Origin: an uncultured Clostridia bacterium
GTDB lineage: Bacteria > Bacillota > Clostridia > Lachnospirales > Anaerotignaceae
Direction of reading: 5' to 3'
Assembly: GCA_945868505.1 (NCBI GenBank)
Contig: CAMBLO010000001.1
Coordinates: forward strand, 145,620 to 209,619
DNA: 64,000 nucleotides
Below are positions 34,012 through 42,689 of the stretch, in pieces. The notes under the pieces are model-generated. The model was not told the DNA's origin and made no database searches. It saw nothing but the letters and a program-made list of their open reading frames with translations. Positions within the stretch are counted from its first letter, which is position 1. Each line of letters begins with the position of its first letter. Both the position numbers and the translations under genes were made by a program.

Positions 34012-35199
34012 CTATTCAATGAAAAATTGCTGGGGCATTGGTTGGCTGGCGAAAAGGAGAGGTGCCAGACTATAGGCATAGCTACCGGCGTGGTTGAAAG
34101 TCACCAAATCTCCGATGTGTCCTTTTTTGACAACAACATTCTTTGCCATGATATCTGCACCGGAGCAAAGATGTCCGGCGATATCTACCACTTCCGTTTC
34201 TGTGCTTTCGGAGAGAACGTTGATATCATAACTGTCGTTTTCTGTGGCAAAGGGTTCATAGGAAGCGCCCATGTGGTCGTGACGGAAGGGCAGGAGCATC
34301 TGCCGTAAAACAGGCTTGAAAAAACCGTTGGCACCATTTTTGACGATATAGAAGGTCTTGCCGTGGGAATGCTTGATATCAATGATTTCCGTTACATAAG
34401 TACCGCAGTCGCAGGCGAGAAAACGCCCGCTTTCCAGCAGGAGCTTTGCGGAAAGGTCGCCTTTGTGTTTGTCGATGGAGCAGGAAACAGCCGCTTGCAG
34501 TTTCCCGAAATCCAAAGGAGATTGCTTGGTTTTATCATAAACCTTGCCGATACCGCCGCCGAAATTGATGTAGTCCAACTTTGTACCAAGGTGGTTCTGC
34601 AATTTCACTGCCAAGTCCAAAACAGTATCATAATACCGCCCCAGTTTTTCCGTATCCAAAACCTGAGAACGGATATGAATATGAAGCCCGTTGATTGTAA
34701 GATGGGGATACTTTTCTATAAAATTCGTTTCCCAGATGATACTTTCATCAATGCCGAATTTAGAAGGAGCTTGCGGTGTGCCGTCCGTGGTGAAATCAGG
34801 ATGGATTCGTAAGCCTGCTGCCAATTTTAGATTGCGTTCAGCGGCTGCTTCTTCTAGGAGAGAAAGGACATACAGGCTGTCGGCGATGATATGGCATTTT
34901 CCCATGACCTGAGCCATGTCCTCTCTGGTGGGGGCAGGGCAGGAATAATAGATATTTTCCGCAGGCATACCTGCCGCTAAAGCCAAATCCACTTCCTTTG
35001 CGGATGCGGCATCTGCGCCGATACCTAAGGACGCCATCTTTTTCAATAGGGGCGGAAAGGGGTTTGCCTTGATGGAAAAAAGAATGTCAAAGGCAGGAAA
35101 GGTTTTGTGCAGAATAGATGCCTGTTCTGAAAGGATGCTGCCATCATATATATAGAAGGGAGCGGGATGTGCCGCTCTGATTTTTTCGATAGAATGCAT
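34012..35199 (-). CDS. Fold-type III PLP-dependent decarboxylase (LysA/ornithine decarboxylase-like)
   Basis: 395 aa. The PLP lysine is Lys44 in FSIKANPFPP; GADAASAKEV, the His stacking region HIHIRSQVLD, the phosphate-binding GGGIGKVYD and the ESGRFLACDCGTYV strand define the alanine-racemase-like barrel plus beta domain. CSGADIMA supplies the C-terminal Cys of the active site. The usual HxHIGSQ reads HIHIRSQ, as in some specialised members. It could be a diaminopimelate, ornithine or other amino-acid decarboxylase. The start at 35199 follows AAAGGAGG. It stands alone and leftward, so context does not decide the substrate. Confidence 0.8.
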   Translation of the reverse strand: MHSIEKIRAAHPAPFYIYDGSILSEQASILHKTFPAFDILFSIKANPFPPLLKKMASLGIGADAASAKEVDLALAAGMPAENIYYSCPAPTREDMAQVMGKCHIIADSLYVLSLLEEAAAERNLKLAAGLRIHPDFTTDGTPQAPSKFGIDESIIWETNFIEKYPHLTINGLHIHIRSQVLDTEKLGRYYDTVLDLAVKLQNHLGTKLDYINFGGGIGKVYDKTKQSPLDFGKLQAAVSCSIDKHKGDLSAKLLLESGRFLACDCGTYVTEIIDIKHSHGKTFYIVKNGANGFFKPVLRQMLLPFRHDHMGASYEPFATENDSYDINVLSESTETEVVDIAGHLCSGADIMAKNVVVKKGHIGDLVTFNHAGSYAYSLAPLLFASQPMPQQFFIE

Positions 35200-35299
35200 A
35201 AAAAGCCTCCTTTTGGGGTATAAATAGACAAACGTCCTTCCTCCATTATATTCCATAGGGAGAAACCTTGCAAGGAGAAGGGAATTTACTGAAAAACCC

Positions 35300-35328
35300 T
35301 TGCAAATCAAGGGGAAAAATGGTATAGT
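35300..35328 (+). promoter_or_regulatory. Promoter of the rimP-nusA-infB operon
   Basis: TTGCAA and TATAGT are 17 bp apart, with a ~90-nt leader before rimP. Confidence 0.75.
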
Positions 35329-35359
35329 AATTTACAGTAAAGATATAAGTTGTCGGCGA

Positions 35360-35387
35360 AAAGAGTGGGTAAACAAACCCGCTCTTT
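35360..35387 (+). promoter_or_regulatory. Leader hairpin of the rimP-nusA operon
   Basis: AAAGAGTGGGT and ACCCGCTCTTT form an 11-bp stem in the 5' leader. The downstream tract is GTTGTTG, a poor U run. It may be an attenuator responding to NusA, as the operon encodes that factor; this is an inference. Confidence 0.55.
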
Positions 35388-35426
35388 GTTGTTGTATAGG
35401 AGATTTTTGAAAAAAGAGGTGTAAAA

Positions 35427-35894
35427 ATGGCGAAAGGAAGCAACACAGAAAGCAAAGTGCTGCCTCTTCTGGAACCCATCGTGGATGCCAATGGTCTGGA
35501 ATTGGTAGATCTGGAATTTGTAAAGGAAGGCGTGAACTGGTACCTGCGCGTATATATTGACAAGGAAGGCGGCGTCAACATCGATGACTGCGAACTGGTG
35601 AGCCGTGCGCTGGAAGCTAAGCTGGATGAGGCTGACCCTATCGAGCAGGCATATATTTTGGAAGTAAGCTCCCCCGGTATCGACAGACCTCTGAAAAAAG
35701 AGGCTGATTTCGTGAAATATCAGGGCGAGATCATCGATGTGAAGCTGTATAAGCCCCAGAATGGCAGCAAGCAGTATCAGGGCAAGCTGCTGGGACTGGA
35801 AAACGGCGTGCTTTCCATTGAAGAAGAAAACGGCAATGTAGTGACATTTGAACATAAAGATACAGCCAGCGTGAGACTGGCAGTGATCTTCTAA
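35427..35894 (+). CDS. rimP: Ribosome maturation factor RimP
   Basis: 155 aa. RimP helps assemble the 30S subunit. LVDLEFVKEGVNWYLRVYID and ILEVSSPGIDRPLKKEADF are the two conserved blocks of the N-terminal domain; the C-terminal SH3-like domain follows. First gene of the conserved nusA-infB operon. Confidence 0.96.
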   Translation: MAKGSNTESKVLPLLEPIVDANGLELVDLEFVKEGVNWYLRVYIDKEGGVNIDDCELVSRALEAKLDEADPIEQAYILEVSSPGIDRPLKKEADFVKYQGEIIDVKLYKPQNGSKQYQGKLLGLENGVLSIEEENGNVVTFEHKDTASVRLAVIF

Positions 35895-35915
35895 CAAAAG
35901 GGAGGAATCTGGAAA

Positions 35916-37088
35916 ATGGATAGTAAAGAATTTTTGGATGCACTGAACCTGGTTGCAAAGGAAAAGGGCATCGACAAGGAAGTTATTTTTGAAGCCATCG
36001 AAGCATCTTTGGTTTCTGCATGCAAGAAAAACTTCGGTACAAGCCAGAATATCAAAGTAATTATCGACAGAGAAACGGGCAACGTTGCCTGTTATGCACA
36101 GAAAACTGTAGCTGATCCTGTGGAAGATCCTCAGCTGGAAATCTCCATCGAAATGGCTCGCGTGCTGAACCCCAACTATGTGGTTGGCGACGTGGTAGAC
36201 CTGGAAGTAACACCCAAGGATTTCGGCAGAATTTCCGCCCAGACAGCAAAACAGGTTGTCGTGCAGAAATTCCGTGAAGCGGAAAGAGAAATCCTGTTCA
36301 ATCAGTACATCACAAAGGAACGGGAAGTGGTAACAGCCATCGTTCAGAGAAAAGAACGCAGAAACGTGATCGTGCAGATGGGCAAGATCGATGCGGTTCT
36401 GGCTGCCAATGAACAGATCCCCGGGGAACAGTACAACTTCATGGATCGTGTGAAGGTATATGTTCTGGAAGTAAAACAGACCACAAAAGGCCCTCAGATT
36501 TTCGTTTCCAGAACCCACCCCGAACTGGTAAAACGCCTCTTTGAACAGGAAGTGCCCGAAGTACATGATGGTACTGTAGAAATCAAGAGCATTGCCAGAG
36601 AAGCGGGCAGCAGAACAAAGATCGCTGTTTATTCCAAAAACGAAAACGTTGATGCGCTGGGTGCCTGCGTAGGTCAGAACGGTTACAGAGTCAATGTCAT
36701 CGTAAACGAACTGGGCGGCGAAAAGATCGATGTGATCAACTGGAGCGAAGACCCCAAGGAATTTATTGCAGCAGCCCTGAGCCCTTCCAAGGTTCTGGAA
36801 GTTGCTCTGAACGAAGCAGAACAGAGCGCAAAGATCGTTGTGCCTGACCATCAGTTGTCTCTGGCGATTGGTAAAGAAGGTCAGAACGCAAGACTGTCTG
36901 CAAAACTGACAGGCTGGAGAATCGACATCAAGAGCGAAACACAGGCAAGAGAAACAAACTTCCTGGCAGAAGACCCCGTAGAGGAAGAAGTTGCAGCAGA
37001 AGAAGCTGTTGTAGAAGAAACAGCAGAAGAAATGGATGCGCTGGAAGCAATCGATGCAATCGAAGCTGACCCCGAAGCAGAAGCGTAA
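35916..37088 (+). CDS. nusA: Transcription termination/antitermination factor NusA
   Basis: 390 aa. NusA binds RNA polymerase and modulates pausing, termination and antitermination. Order: N-terminal polymerase-binding domain (1-~125), S1 domain (about 130-200), KH1 and KH2 (about 205-345; KIAVYSKNENVDALGACVGQNGYRV and LAIGKEGQNARLSAKLTGWRIDI). An acidic Glu/Ala tail follows the KH domains, as in other Firmicutes that lack the enterobacterial acidic repeats. The first residues MDSKEFLDALN fit the family. The gene lies between rimP and rnpM. Confidence 0.97.
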   Translation: MDSKEFLDALNLVAKEKGIDKEVIFEAIEASLVSACKKNFGTSQNIKVIIDRETGNVACYAQKTVADPVEDPQLEISIEMARVLNPNYVVGDVVDLEVTPKDFGRISAQTAKQVVVQKFREAEREILFNQYITKEREVVTAIVQRKERRNVIVQMGKIDAVLAANEQIPGEQYNFMDRVKVYVLEVKQTTKGPQIFVSRTHPELVKRLFEQEVPEVHDGTVEIKSIAREAGSRTKIAVYSKNENVDALGACVGQNGYRVNVIVNELGGEKIDVINWSEDPKEFIAAALSPSKVLEVALNEAEQSAKIVVPDHQLSLAIGKEGQNARLSAKLTGWRIDIKSETQARETNFLAEDPVEEEVAAEEAVVEETAEEMDALEAIDAIEADPEAEA

Positions 37089-37103
37089 GAGGGAGGAGAG
37101 CGT

Positions 37104-37379
37104 ATGAAGCAGAGAAAAGTACCTCTCAGAAAATGCACCGGCTGCCAGGAAATGAAAAATAAAAAAGAACTCATCCGTATCGTGAGAAACGACGAAGGCG
37201 AGTTTTCTTTGGACCGCACCGGCAAAAAGCCTGGTCGCGGCGCATATATTTGTCCCAATGGGGAATGTCTGGCGAAAGCACAGAAATCCAAAGGGCTGGA
37301 ACGCTCCTTCAAGGCACCTGTGCCCAAGGAAGTGTATGAACAGCTGCTGAATGAACTGGAGGAAGAAACGAATGTATAA
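37104..37379 (+). CDS. rnpM: RNase P modulator RnpM (YlxR, DUF448)
   Basis: 91 aa RNA-binding protein. VPLRKCTGCQEMKNKKELIR with Cys11 and Cys14 and RTGKKPGRGAYIC are the family signatures. The family has been reported to bind the RNase P RNA and modulate the enzyme. It overlaps the next gene by 8 nt. Confidence 0.93.
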   Translation: MKQRKVPLRKCTGCQEMKNKKELIRIVRNDEGEFSLDRTGKKPGRGAYICPNGECLAKAQKSKGLERSFKAPVPKEVYEQLLNELEEETNV

Positions 37380-37704
37380 ATTCCTTTCTCTTTTGGGGCT
37401 TTGCAAGCGGGCAGGCAAGCTGGCCGCAGGCGAAGTGGCAGCAGAACAGGCGGTACGCAAGAAGCAGGCGTATCTGCTGATTTTATCGGAAGATGCTTCT
37501 AAAAATACAAAAAAGAAATTTACAAATTCCGCAGCGTATTATGAATTGCCTTTGATAGAGGCAGGGACGAAACAGGAATTGGGCAGAGCCATCGGCGCTG
37601 ATATGCGCTCCATCATCGCGATCACCGAAGAAGGCTTTGCGAAGAAATTGAGACAGCTTGCGGAAGAGATCATAGAGAATAGAACGAAGGTCGGTGGGGA
37701 TTGA
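37372..37704 (+). CDS. ylxQ: YlxQ, L7Ae/L30e-family RNA-binding protein
   Basis: 110 aa of the ribosomal L7Ae fold, which binds kink-turn RNA. The N-terminal LGLCKRAGKLAAGEVAAEQA and LLILSEDASKNTKKKF are typical. The ATG at 37372 overlaps the rnpM stop by 8 nt (ATGTATAA); the track start at 37351 lies within rnpM. It belongs to the nusA-infB cluster. Confidence 0.92.
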   Translation: MYKFLSLLGLCKRAGKLAAGEVAAEQAVRKKQAYLLILSEDASKNTKKKFTNSAAYYELPLIEAGTKQELGRAIGADMRSIIAITEEGFAKKLRQLAEEIIENRTKVGGD

Positions 37705-37731
37705 TCTTCGGGAAAGACGAGGTGTTGTGGA

Positions 37732-40128
37732 ATGTCCAAAATTCGAATTTATGAACTGGCAAAGCAGCTGGGCGTTGCCAATAAAGATCTGATGGAAAAA
37801 ATCAACAGCGTTGGTATCGAAGCAAAAAGCCACATGGCAATGCTGACAGAAGAAGAAGCCGCAAAGGTAACAGCACTGTATCAGCCTAAAAAAGAAGAAC
37901 CTAAAAAAGAAGTGCCTAAGCAGGAAGCACCTAAGCAGGCAGCACCCAAGAAGGATGCTCCTAAAAAAGACGCTCCCAAGCAGAATGCCCCCAAACAGGA
38001 AGCACCCAGAAAAGACGCTCCCAAGCAGAACGTGCCCAAACAGGATGCGCCCAGACAGGATGCACCCAGAAAAGAAAATAACCAGAAACAGGGTAGACCT
38101 GCACAGAAACAGGATAACAGAAACGACAACAGACAGGGCAAGCCTCAGCAGCAGAACGCTCCCAAGCAGGGCGGCAATCAGCAGCAGGGCAAACCTCAGA
38201 ATAAAGATAACAACAAAGGCAAAGATAAAAAGGGCGGCAAAAACGGCAATAAAAACGGCCAGAAGGTAAGAGAAAACCCCATGGAACGCAGACGCCGTGA
38301 AATGGAAGAAGAAGCTGCACTGCTGGCAGAGCTGGAAGCACTGGAAGCAGCAGAAAAAGCTGCAAACGCTGATCCCGTTATCAAATATATCCCCGAAAAC
38401 ATCACAGTGAAGGATTTGGCAGAGGTTCTGGGCAAAAAAGGCTCCGATCTGGTAATGAACCTGATGAAAAAGGGCAAAATGCTGGCAATCAATGCAACAC
38501 TGGATTTTGATACAGCTGCAACCATCGCAGAAGACTACAACGTGATTCTGGAACTGGAAGAAGAAAAGGATATCATGGAAGAAGCCTTCGGCACAGAGGA
38601 AGAAGAGGATGAATCCAAACTGGAAGAACGTCCTCCCGTAGTTGTTGTTATGGGTCATGTTGACCATGGTAAAACATCCCTGCTGGATGCCATCCGTCAT
38701 GCAAATGTAACAAAGGGCGAAGCAGGCGGTATCACACAGCATATCGGTGCTTACACCGTACAGATCGACGGCAAACCCATCACCTTCCTGGATACACCCG
38801 GTCACGAAGCCTTCACAGCAATGCGTATGCGTGGCGCACAGATTACAGATATCGCCATCCTGGTCGTTGCTGCCGATGACGGTGTTATGCCCCAGACAGT
38901 AGAAGCCATCAACCATGCGAAAGCCGCAGGCGTTGAAATCATCGTTGCCATTAACAAAATGGATAAACCCTCTGCAAACCCTGACAGAGTAAAACAGGAA
39001 CTGACAGAATATGATCTGCTGGCAGAAGACTGGGGCGGCACAACGGTTTGCGTACCCGTTTCCGCTCATACCAAAGAAGGGATCGATAACCTGCTGGAAA
39101 TGATTATTCTGACAGCAGAAATGAAAGAGCTGAAAGCAAATCCCAACAAAAAGGCAAGAGGTGCTATCATCGAAGCACAGTTAGACAAAGGCCGTGGCCC
39201 CGTTGCGACCGTACTGGTACAGAGCGGTACTCTGCGTGTCGGTGACCCCGTTGTTGCAGGTCCTGCTTATGGTAAGATCAGAGCCATGACAGATGATAAG
39301 GGCAGAAGAGTTAAAGTTGCAGGCCCTTCCACACCCGTAGAAATTCTGGGTCTGTCCGAAGTGCCTTCCGCCGGTGACAGCTTCTATGTAGCTGCAAACG
39401 ATAAACAGGCAAGACAGTTGGCAGAAAGCGTTATCGCGAAAAACAGAGAAACACTGATCGGGCAGACACCTCAGAAGGTATCTCTGGATGACCTGTTCAA
39501 CCAGATTCAGAGCGGTAACATGAAGGAACTGGGTATTGTCGTTAAAGCAGACGTACAGGGTTCCGTAGAAGCCGTTCGTCAGTCTCTGGAAAAACTGTCC
39601 AACGAAGAAGTGCGTGTTCGCATCATCCACGGCGGTGTTGGTGCCATCACAGAAAGCGACGTTATGCTGGCTTCCGCATCCAATGCCATTATCATCGGCT
39701 TCAACGTTCGTCCCGAACCTGCTGCAAAGGCATTCGCTGACGAAGAAAAGGTTGATGTTCGTCTGTATCGTGTCATCTACAATGCCATCGAAGATATTCA
39801 GGCTGCGATGAAAGGTATGCTGGATCCTGTATACGAAGAAAAAGTTCTGGGCCATGCAGAAGTTCGTCAGACCTTCAAAGCCTCCGGTGTTGGCACAATC
39901 GCAGGCAGCTATGTAAAAGACGGTAAAATCGTACGTAACTGTCAGGTTCGTATCGTTCGTGACGGCATCGTTGTTTACGAAGGCGATCTGGAAAGCCTGA
40001 GACGTTTTAAGGACGACGTAAAAGAAGTTGCGGCAGGCTATGAATGTGGTCTGGTATTCAAAAAATACAATGATATTAAGGAAGGCGACTGGGTAGAAGC
40101 CTTTACTATGGTAGAAGTACCCCGCTAA
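37732..40128 (+). CDS. infB: Translation initiation factor IF-2
   Basis: 798 aa GTPase that brings fMet-tRNA to the ribosome. A short N-terminal helical domain ([20 protein letters not shown]) is followed by a disordered linker, about residues 50-120, built of repeats of the type PKQ(D/E)AP and PKKDAP, then an Asn/Gln/Lys-rich stretch. The IF-2 N2 domain follows, then the G domain from about 308 with [16 protein letters not shown] and NKMDKP. The beta-barrel and C-terminal tRNA-binding domains complete it. No internal start was assigned. Confidence 0.97.
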   Translation: MSKIRIYELAKQLGVANKDLMEKINSVGIEAKSHMAMLTEEEAAKVTALYQPKKEEPKKEVPKQEAPKQAAPKKDAPKKDAPKQNAPKQEAPRKDAPKQNVPKQDAPRQDAPRKENNQKQGRPAQKQDNRNDNRQGKPQQQNAPKQGGNQQQGKPQNKDNNKGKDKKGGKNGNKNGQKVRENPMERRRREMEEEAALLAELEALEAAEKAANADPVIKYIPENITVKDLAEVLGKKGSDLVMNLMKKGKMLAINATLDFDTAATIAEDYNVILELEEEKDIMEEAFGTEEEEDESKLEERPPVVVVMGHVDHGKTSLLDAIRHANVTKGEAGGITQHIGAYTVQIDGKPITFLDTPGHEAFTAMRMRGAQITDIAILVVAADDGVMPQTVEAINHAKAAGVEIIVAINKMDKPSANPDRVKQELTEYDLLAEDWGGTTVCVPVSAHTKEGIDNLLEMIILTAEMKELKANPNKKARGAIIEAQLDKGRGPVATVLVQSGTLRVGDPVVAGPAYGKIRAMTDDKGRRVKVAGPSTPVEILGLSEVPSAGDSFYVAANDKQARQLAESVIAKNRETLIGQTPQKVSLDDLFNQIQSGNMKELGIVVKADVQGSVEAVRQSLEKLSNEEVRVRIIHGGVGAITESDVMLASASNAIIIGFNVRPEPAAKAFADEEKVDVRLYRVIYNAIEDIQAAMKGMLDPVYEEKVLGHAEVRQTFKASGVGTIAGSYVKDGKIVRNCQVRIVRDGIVVYEGDLESLRRFKDDVKEVAAGYECGLVFKKYNDIKEGDWVEAFTMVEVPR

Positions 40129-40153
40129 TCCAACCGAATTAAGGTGAAAAGAT

Positions 40154-40525
40154 ATGAAAACAAACAATAGACTTTCCCGCATCAATGACGAGATTATGAA
40201 GGAGCTGTCTCAGATTATCCGAGCAGAGCTGAAAGACCCTCGTATTGGTGCGATGACAAGCGTCATCCGTGTGGAAACAACCCAGGATTTGAAATACTGC
40301 AAGGTTTTTGTTTCCGTATTGGGTGACGAAAAGGATAAAGAAAATGTAATGAAAGGGCTGAATAACGCAGGCGGCTTCATCCGTCGCCTGATTGCCCAGA
40401 GAATCAATCTGCGCTATACGCCTGAGCTGAGATTCAAGCTGGATGAATCTGCAGAATATGCCATCCATATGGATCAGCTTTTCAGCCAGATTTCCAAAGA
40501 ACGAGAAGAGAGAGATGCTGAATGA
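40154..40525 (+). CDS. rbfA: Ribosome-binding factor A
   Basis: 123 aa single KH-domain protein needed for late 30S maturation and cold growth. NRLSRINDEIMKELSQIIRAELKDPRIG and LRYTPELRFKLDESAEYA-type blocks are present (quoted here in part). The stop overlaps the nrnA start by 4 nt. Confidence 0.96.
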   Translation: MKTNNRLSRINDEIMKELSQIIRAELKDPRIGAMTSVIRVETTQDLKYCKVFVSVLGDEKDKENVMKGLNNAGGFIRRLIAQRINLRYTPELRFKLDESAEYAIHMDQLFSQISKEREERDAE

Positions 40526-41484
40526 TGAAAGCAAATGACTCTTTAGAAAGAATTATGGAATGTATCCTGTCAGCGGAAACCATCACGCTGGCAGGACATA
40601 CCAACCCTGACGGGGATGCCATCGGTGCCTGCTTGGCACTGGGGGGCACCTTGGAAAAGAGCGGCAAAAAGGTGCAGGTAATACTGGAAAAATACGCCGA
40701 TAAATACCATCTGATTCCCAACGGGCATTTGGTTTGTGCAGCGGAAAAAGCAGAGATTCCTGAGCTTTTTATCGCTTTGGACTGCGGCGACGAAGGCCGC
40801 CTTGGGGCTGCTGCAGAGATTTTCCAAAAAGCAGCGAAGAAAATCAATATCGACCACCACGGCAGCAATACCTTTTTCGGGGAGCTGAATTATGTGGATG
40901 CCGATGCTTCTTCTACCAGCGAGATTATTTTCCGCCTGCTGAAAGACCGCCTGCCCGTGACAGCGGCAGAGGCGGCAGGGCTCTATGCAGGGTTGATTTA
41001 CGATACAGGTGGTTTCCGTCATTCCTCCACTTCCCCTGAAACCATGAAGATTGCCGGGGAATTGATGGGCTATGGGATTCCTTTTACCAATATTTATAAC
41101 AGATTTTTCGACAGCCGCAGCTTTTCCGAACTGAAAATCATGGGGAAAGCCTTGGACAATGCGGAGCTTCTTTTTGGCGGTGATGTGGTTTGTTCCACCA
41201 TCACCACAGCGGAGATTGAAGCATTGGGCGGCAGCAATAAGGAACTGGATGCCATCATCAATTACCTGAAAGGCGTATTGGGGGCAAAGGTGGCTTGTTT
41301 CTTCTATGAAAAGACGGAAATAGACGTAAAGGGCAGCTTCCGCGGCAATGATGGCTACGATGTCTGTGCGCTGGCGCAGAAATTCGGCGGTGGCGGTCAT
41401 GTGAAGGCGGCAGGCTGTACCATTTCCGCACCCATTGCCGAAGCGAAAGCCATGGTATTGGCGGAAGTGGAAAAAATGCTGTAA
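40522..41484 (+). CDS. nrnA: NrnA-like DHH/DHHA1 oligoribonuclease / pAp phosphatase
   Basis: 320 aa. It degrades 2-5 nt RNA and 3'-phosphoadenosine 5'-phosphate. The DHH motifs are GHTNPDGDAIGACLAL, LDCGDEGRLG, NIDHHGSNTFFG and YDTGGFRHSST; the DHHA1 domain ends in GGGGHVKAAGC. The position after rbfA is typical. It starts in the overlap ATGA with rbfA; the next ATG, one codon downstream, cannot be excluded. Confidence 0.95.
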   Translation: MMKANDSLERIMECILSAETITLAGHTNPDGDAIGACLALGGTLEKSGKKVQVILEKYADKYHLIPNGHLVCAAEKAEIPELFIALDCGDEGRLGAAAEIFQKAAKKINIDHHGSNTFFGELNYVDADASSTSEIIFRLLKDRLPVTAAEAAGLYAGLIYDTGGFRHSSTSPETMKIAGELMGYGIPFTNIYNRFFDSRSFSELKIMGKALDNAELLFGGDVVCSTITTAEIEALGGSNKELDAIINYLKGVLGAKVACFFYEKTEIDVKGSFRGNDGYDVCALAQKFGGGGHVKAAGCTISAPIAEAKAMVLAEVEKML

Positions 41485-41525
41485 GGTGAAGAAAACAGCA
41501 GTTTGCTTACGGGGAGGGAACAAGA

Positions 41526-41584
41526 GCAAAAATACTTTTTCGAACTGTCCGAACGAAGTGTTTCTGTGAGAAAAAGTTTTTTGC
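41526..41584. repeat. Intergenic hairpin element between nrnA and truB
   Basis: GCAAAAA-T-ACTTTTTC and GAAAAAGTTTTTTGC are complementary apart from one bulged T, a stem of about 15 bp around 28 nt. It has no terminator layout, as the genes on both sides are cotranscribed. Its GCAAAAA...TTTTTTGC ends resemble the hairpin at 11276-11354. Confidence 0.65.
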
Positions 41585-41627
41585 CTCGGAAGTGACCGAT
41601 CCAATACCCAAAAAGGAGGTACTGTTT

Positions 41628-42530
41628 TTGGACGGTATTTTTAATATATACAAGGAAAAGGGCTTTACCTCCCATGATGTGGTAGCGGTGGTGCGCCGCA
41701 CTATCCACATGAAAAAGGTGGGCCATACGGGCACCCTTGATCCCGATGCGGAGGGGGTTCTGCCTGTCTGCGTGGGCAAGGCCACAAAGCTTTCCGATGT
41801 CATTATGGACGGCAGAAAAAGCTATCGTGCCATGCTGCGGCTGGGCATCACCACGACCACGGAGGATGCTTCCGGAGAAGTGTTGGAAACAAAGCCCGTG
41901 GACTTCAACGAGGAAAAAATTCGGGAAGTGGTGGCTTCCTTCATCGGGAAGCTGGAACAGGTGCCGCCCATGTATTCTGCAGTAAAGGTCAACGGGAAAA
42001 AGCTCTATGAGCTTGCCAGAGAAGGCAAAGAAATCGAACGGAAATCCCGCACCATTGAGGTGTACGATATCCGCATCCGTCAATTTTTGCCCCCGGACAG
42101 GGTGGAAATCGACGTGGATTGCTCCAAGGGGACATATATCCGAACCCTGTGTGCCGATATCGGCAAAGCCTTGGGCTGTGGCGGCCACATGGCAGAGCTG
42201 CTGCGGACGGCAACCGGTGCATTTTCTCTGGAAAATGCCATCCGCCTTTCCGAGCTGAAAGAACTGGCGGAGCAGGAACGGACAGAAGAAGCCCTGCTGA
42301 CCATGGAAGAAGCCCTGAAGGATTTTCCTGTTTTGAAAGTGGCGAAAAGCTCCACAAAGCTGCTTTATAACGGCGGGAAGATTTGGAAGAAATTTTTTGA
42401 AGAGAAACCTGCGTCCCTGCGGGTTGGGGAAATCGTGGCTGTTTACGATTTTGAAAACAACCTTGTGGGGCTTTATGAGATAAAACAAGAAGAAGACTTT
42501 TTTATCAAACCATATAAAATGTTACGGTAA
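41628..42530 (+). CDS. truB: tRNA pseudouridine-55 synthase
   Basis: 300 aa. TruB isomerises U55 in the T loop of tRNA. GFTSHDVVAVVRR, KKVGHTGTLDPDAEGVLPV with catalytic Asp38, and SCSKGTYIRTL-type text (here DCSKGTYIRTLCADIG) are diagnostic. TTG at 41628 is chosen as the start because it lies 8 nt after AAGGAGG and gives the family N-terminus DGIFNIYKEKG; the track start is upstream of this Shine-Dalgarno. Confidence 0.93.
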   Translation: MDGIFNIYKEKGFTSHDVVAVVRRTIHMKKVGHTGTLDPDAEGVLPVCVGKATKLSDVIMDGRKSYRAMLRLGITTTTEDASGEVLETKPVDFNEEKIREVVASFIGKLEQVPPMYSAVKVNGKKLYELAREGKEIERKSRTIEVYDIRIRQFLPPDRVEIDVDCSKGTYIRTLCADIGKALGCGGHMAELLRTATGAFSLENAIRLSELKELAEQERTEEALLTMEEALKDFPVLKVAKSSTKLLYNGGKIWKKFFEEKPASLRVGEIVAVYDFENNLVGLYEIKQEEDFFIKPYKMLR

Positions 42531-42534
42531 AAGC

Positions 42535-42637
42535 ATTGTCAAGGGGCTGGATGAATCTGTGCGCTTGCGTACAGATTTAAACAGACATTTGACAATCTAA
42601 CGACATGAGTAAGGCGCAGCCTTACGAATGCCGTTAG
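42535..42637. repeat. Nested palindromic element between truB and ribF
   Basis: An outer stem ATTGTCAA/TTTGACAAT encloses AATCTGTGCG/CGTACAGATT. It is followed directly by CTAACGACAT/ATGCCGTTAG enclosing the perfect hairpin GTAAGGC-GCA-GCCTTAC. GCTGCGCAGC follows just outside. The region is non-coding and lies within one operon. Confidence 0.8.
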
Positions 42638-42689
42638 AGGCTGCGCAGCAGGCGGCTTTTGTACCGAAAAATAATATAAGGAGTAAAAA

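Noticed and set aside
35307-37460. 717-codon open frame on the minus strand opposite rimP-nusA-rnpM
   Set aside because: It is antisense to three clear genes, has Cys/Phe-rich low-complexity text and no Shine-Dalgarno; it is a shadow of codon bias.
37888-38250. Repetitive sequence in infB considered as a CRISPR-like or tandem-repeat locus
   Set aside because: The repeats are short, imperfect, in frame and encode the disordered IF-2 linker; there are no spacers or cas genes.
41526-41584. Terminator between nrnA and truB
   Set aside because: The arms are A/T-rich, the loop is long and the next gene starts soon with its Shine-Dalgarno; it better fits an inserted hairpin element.
42535-42689. 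FMN riboswitch before ribF
   Set aside because: No conserved FMN-aptamer blocks; the spacer is explained by nested palindromes.
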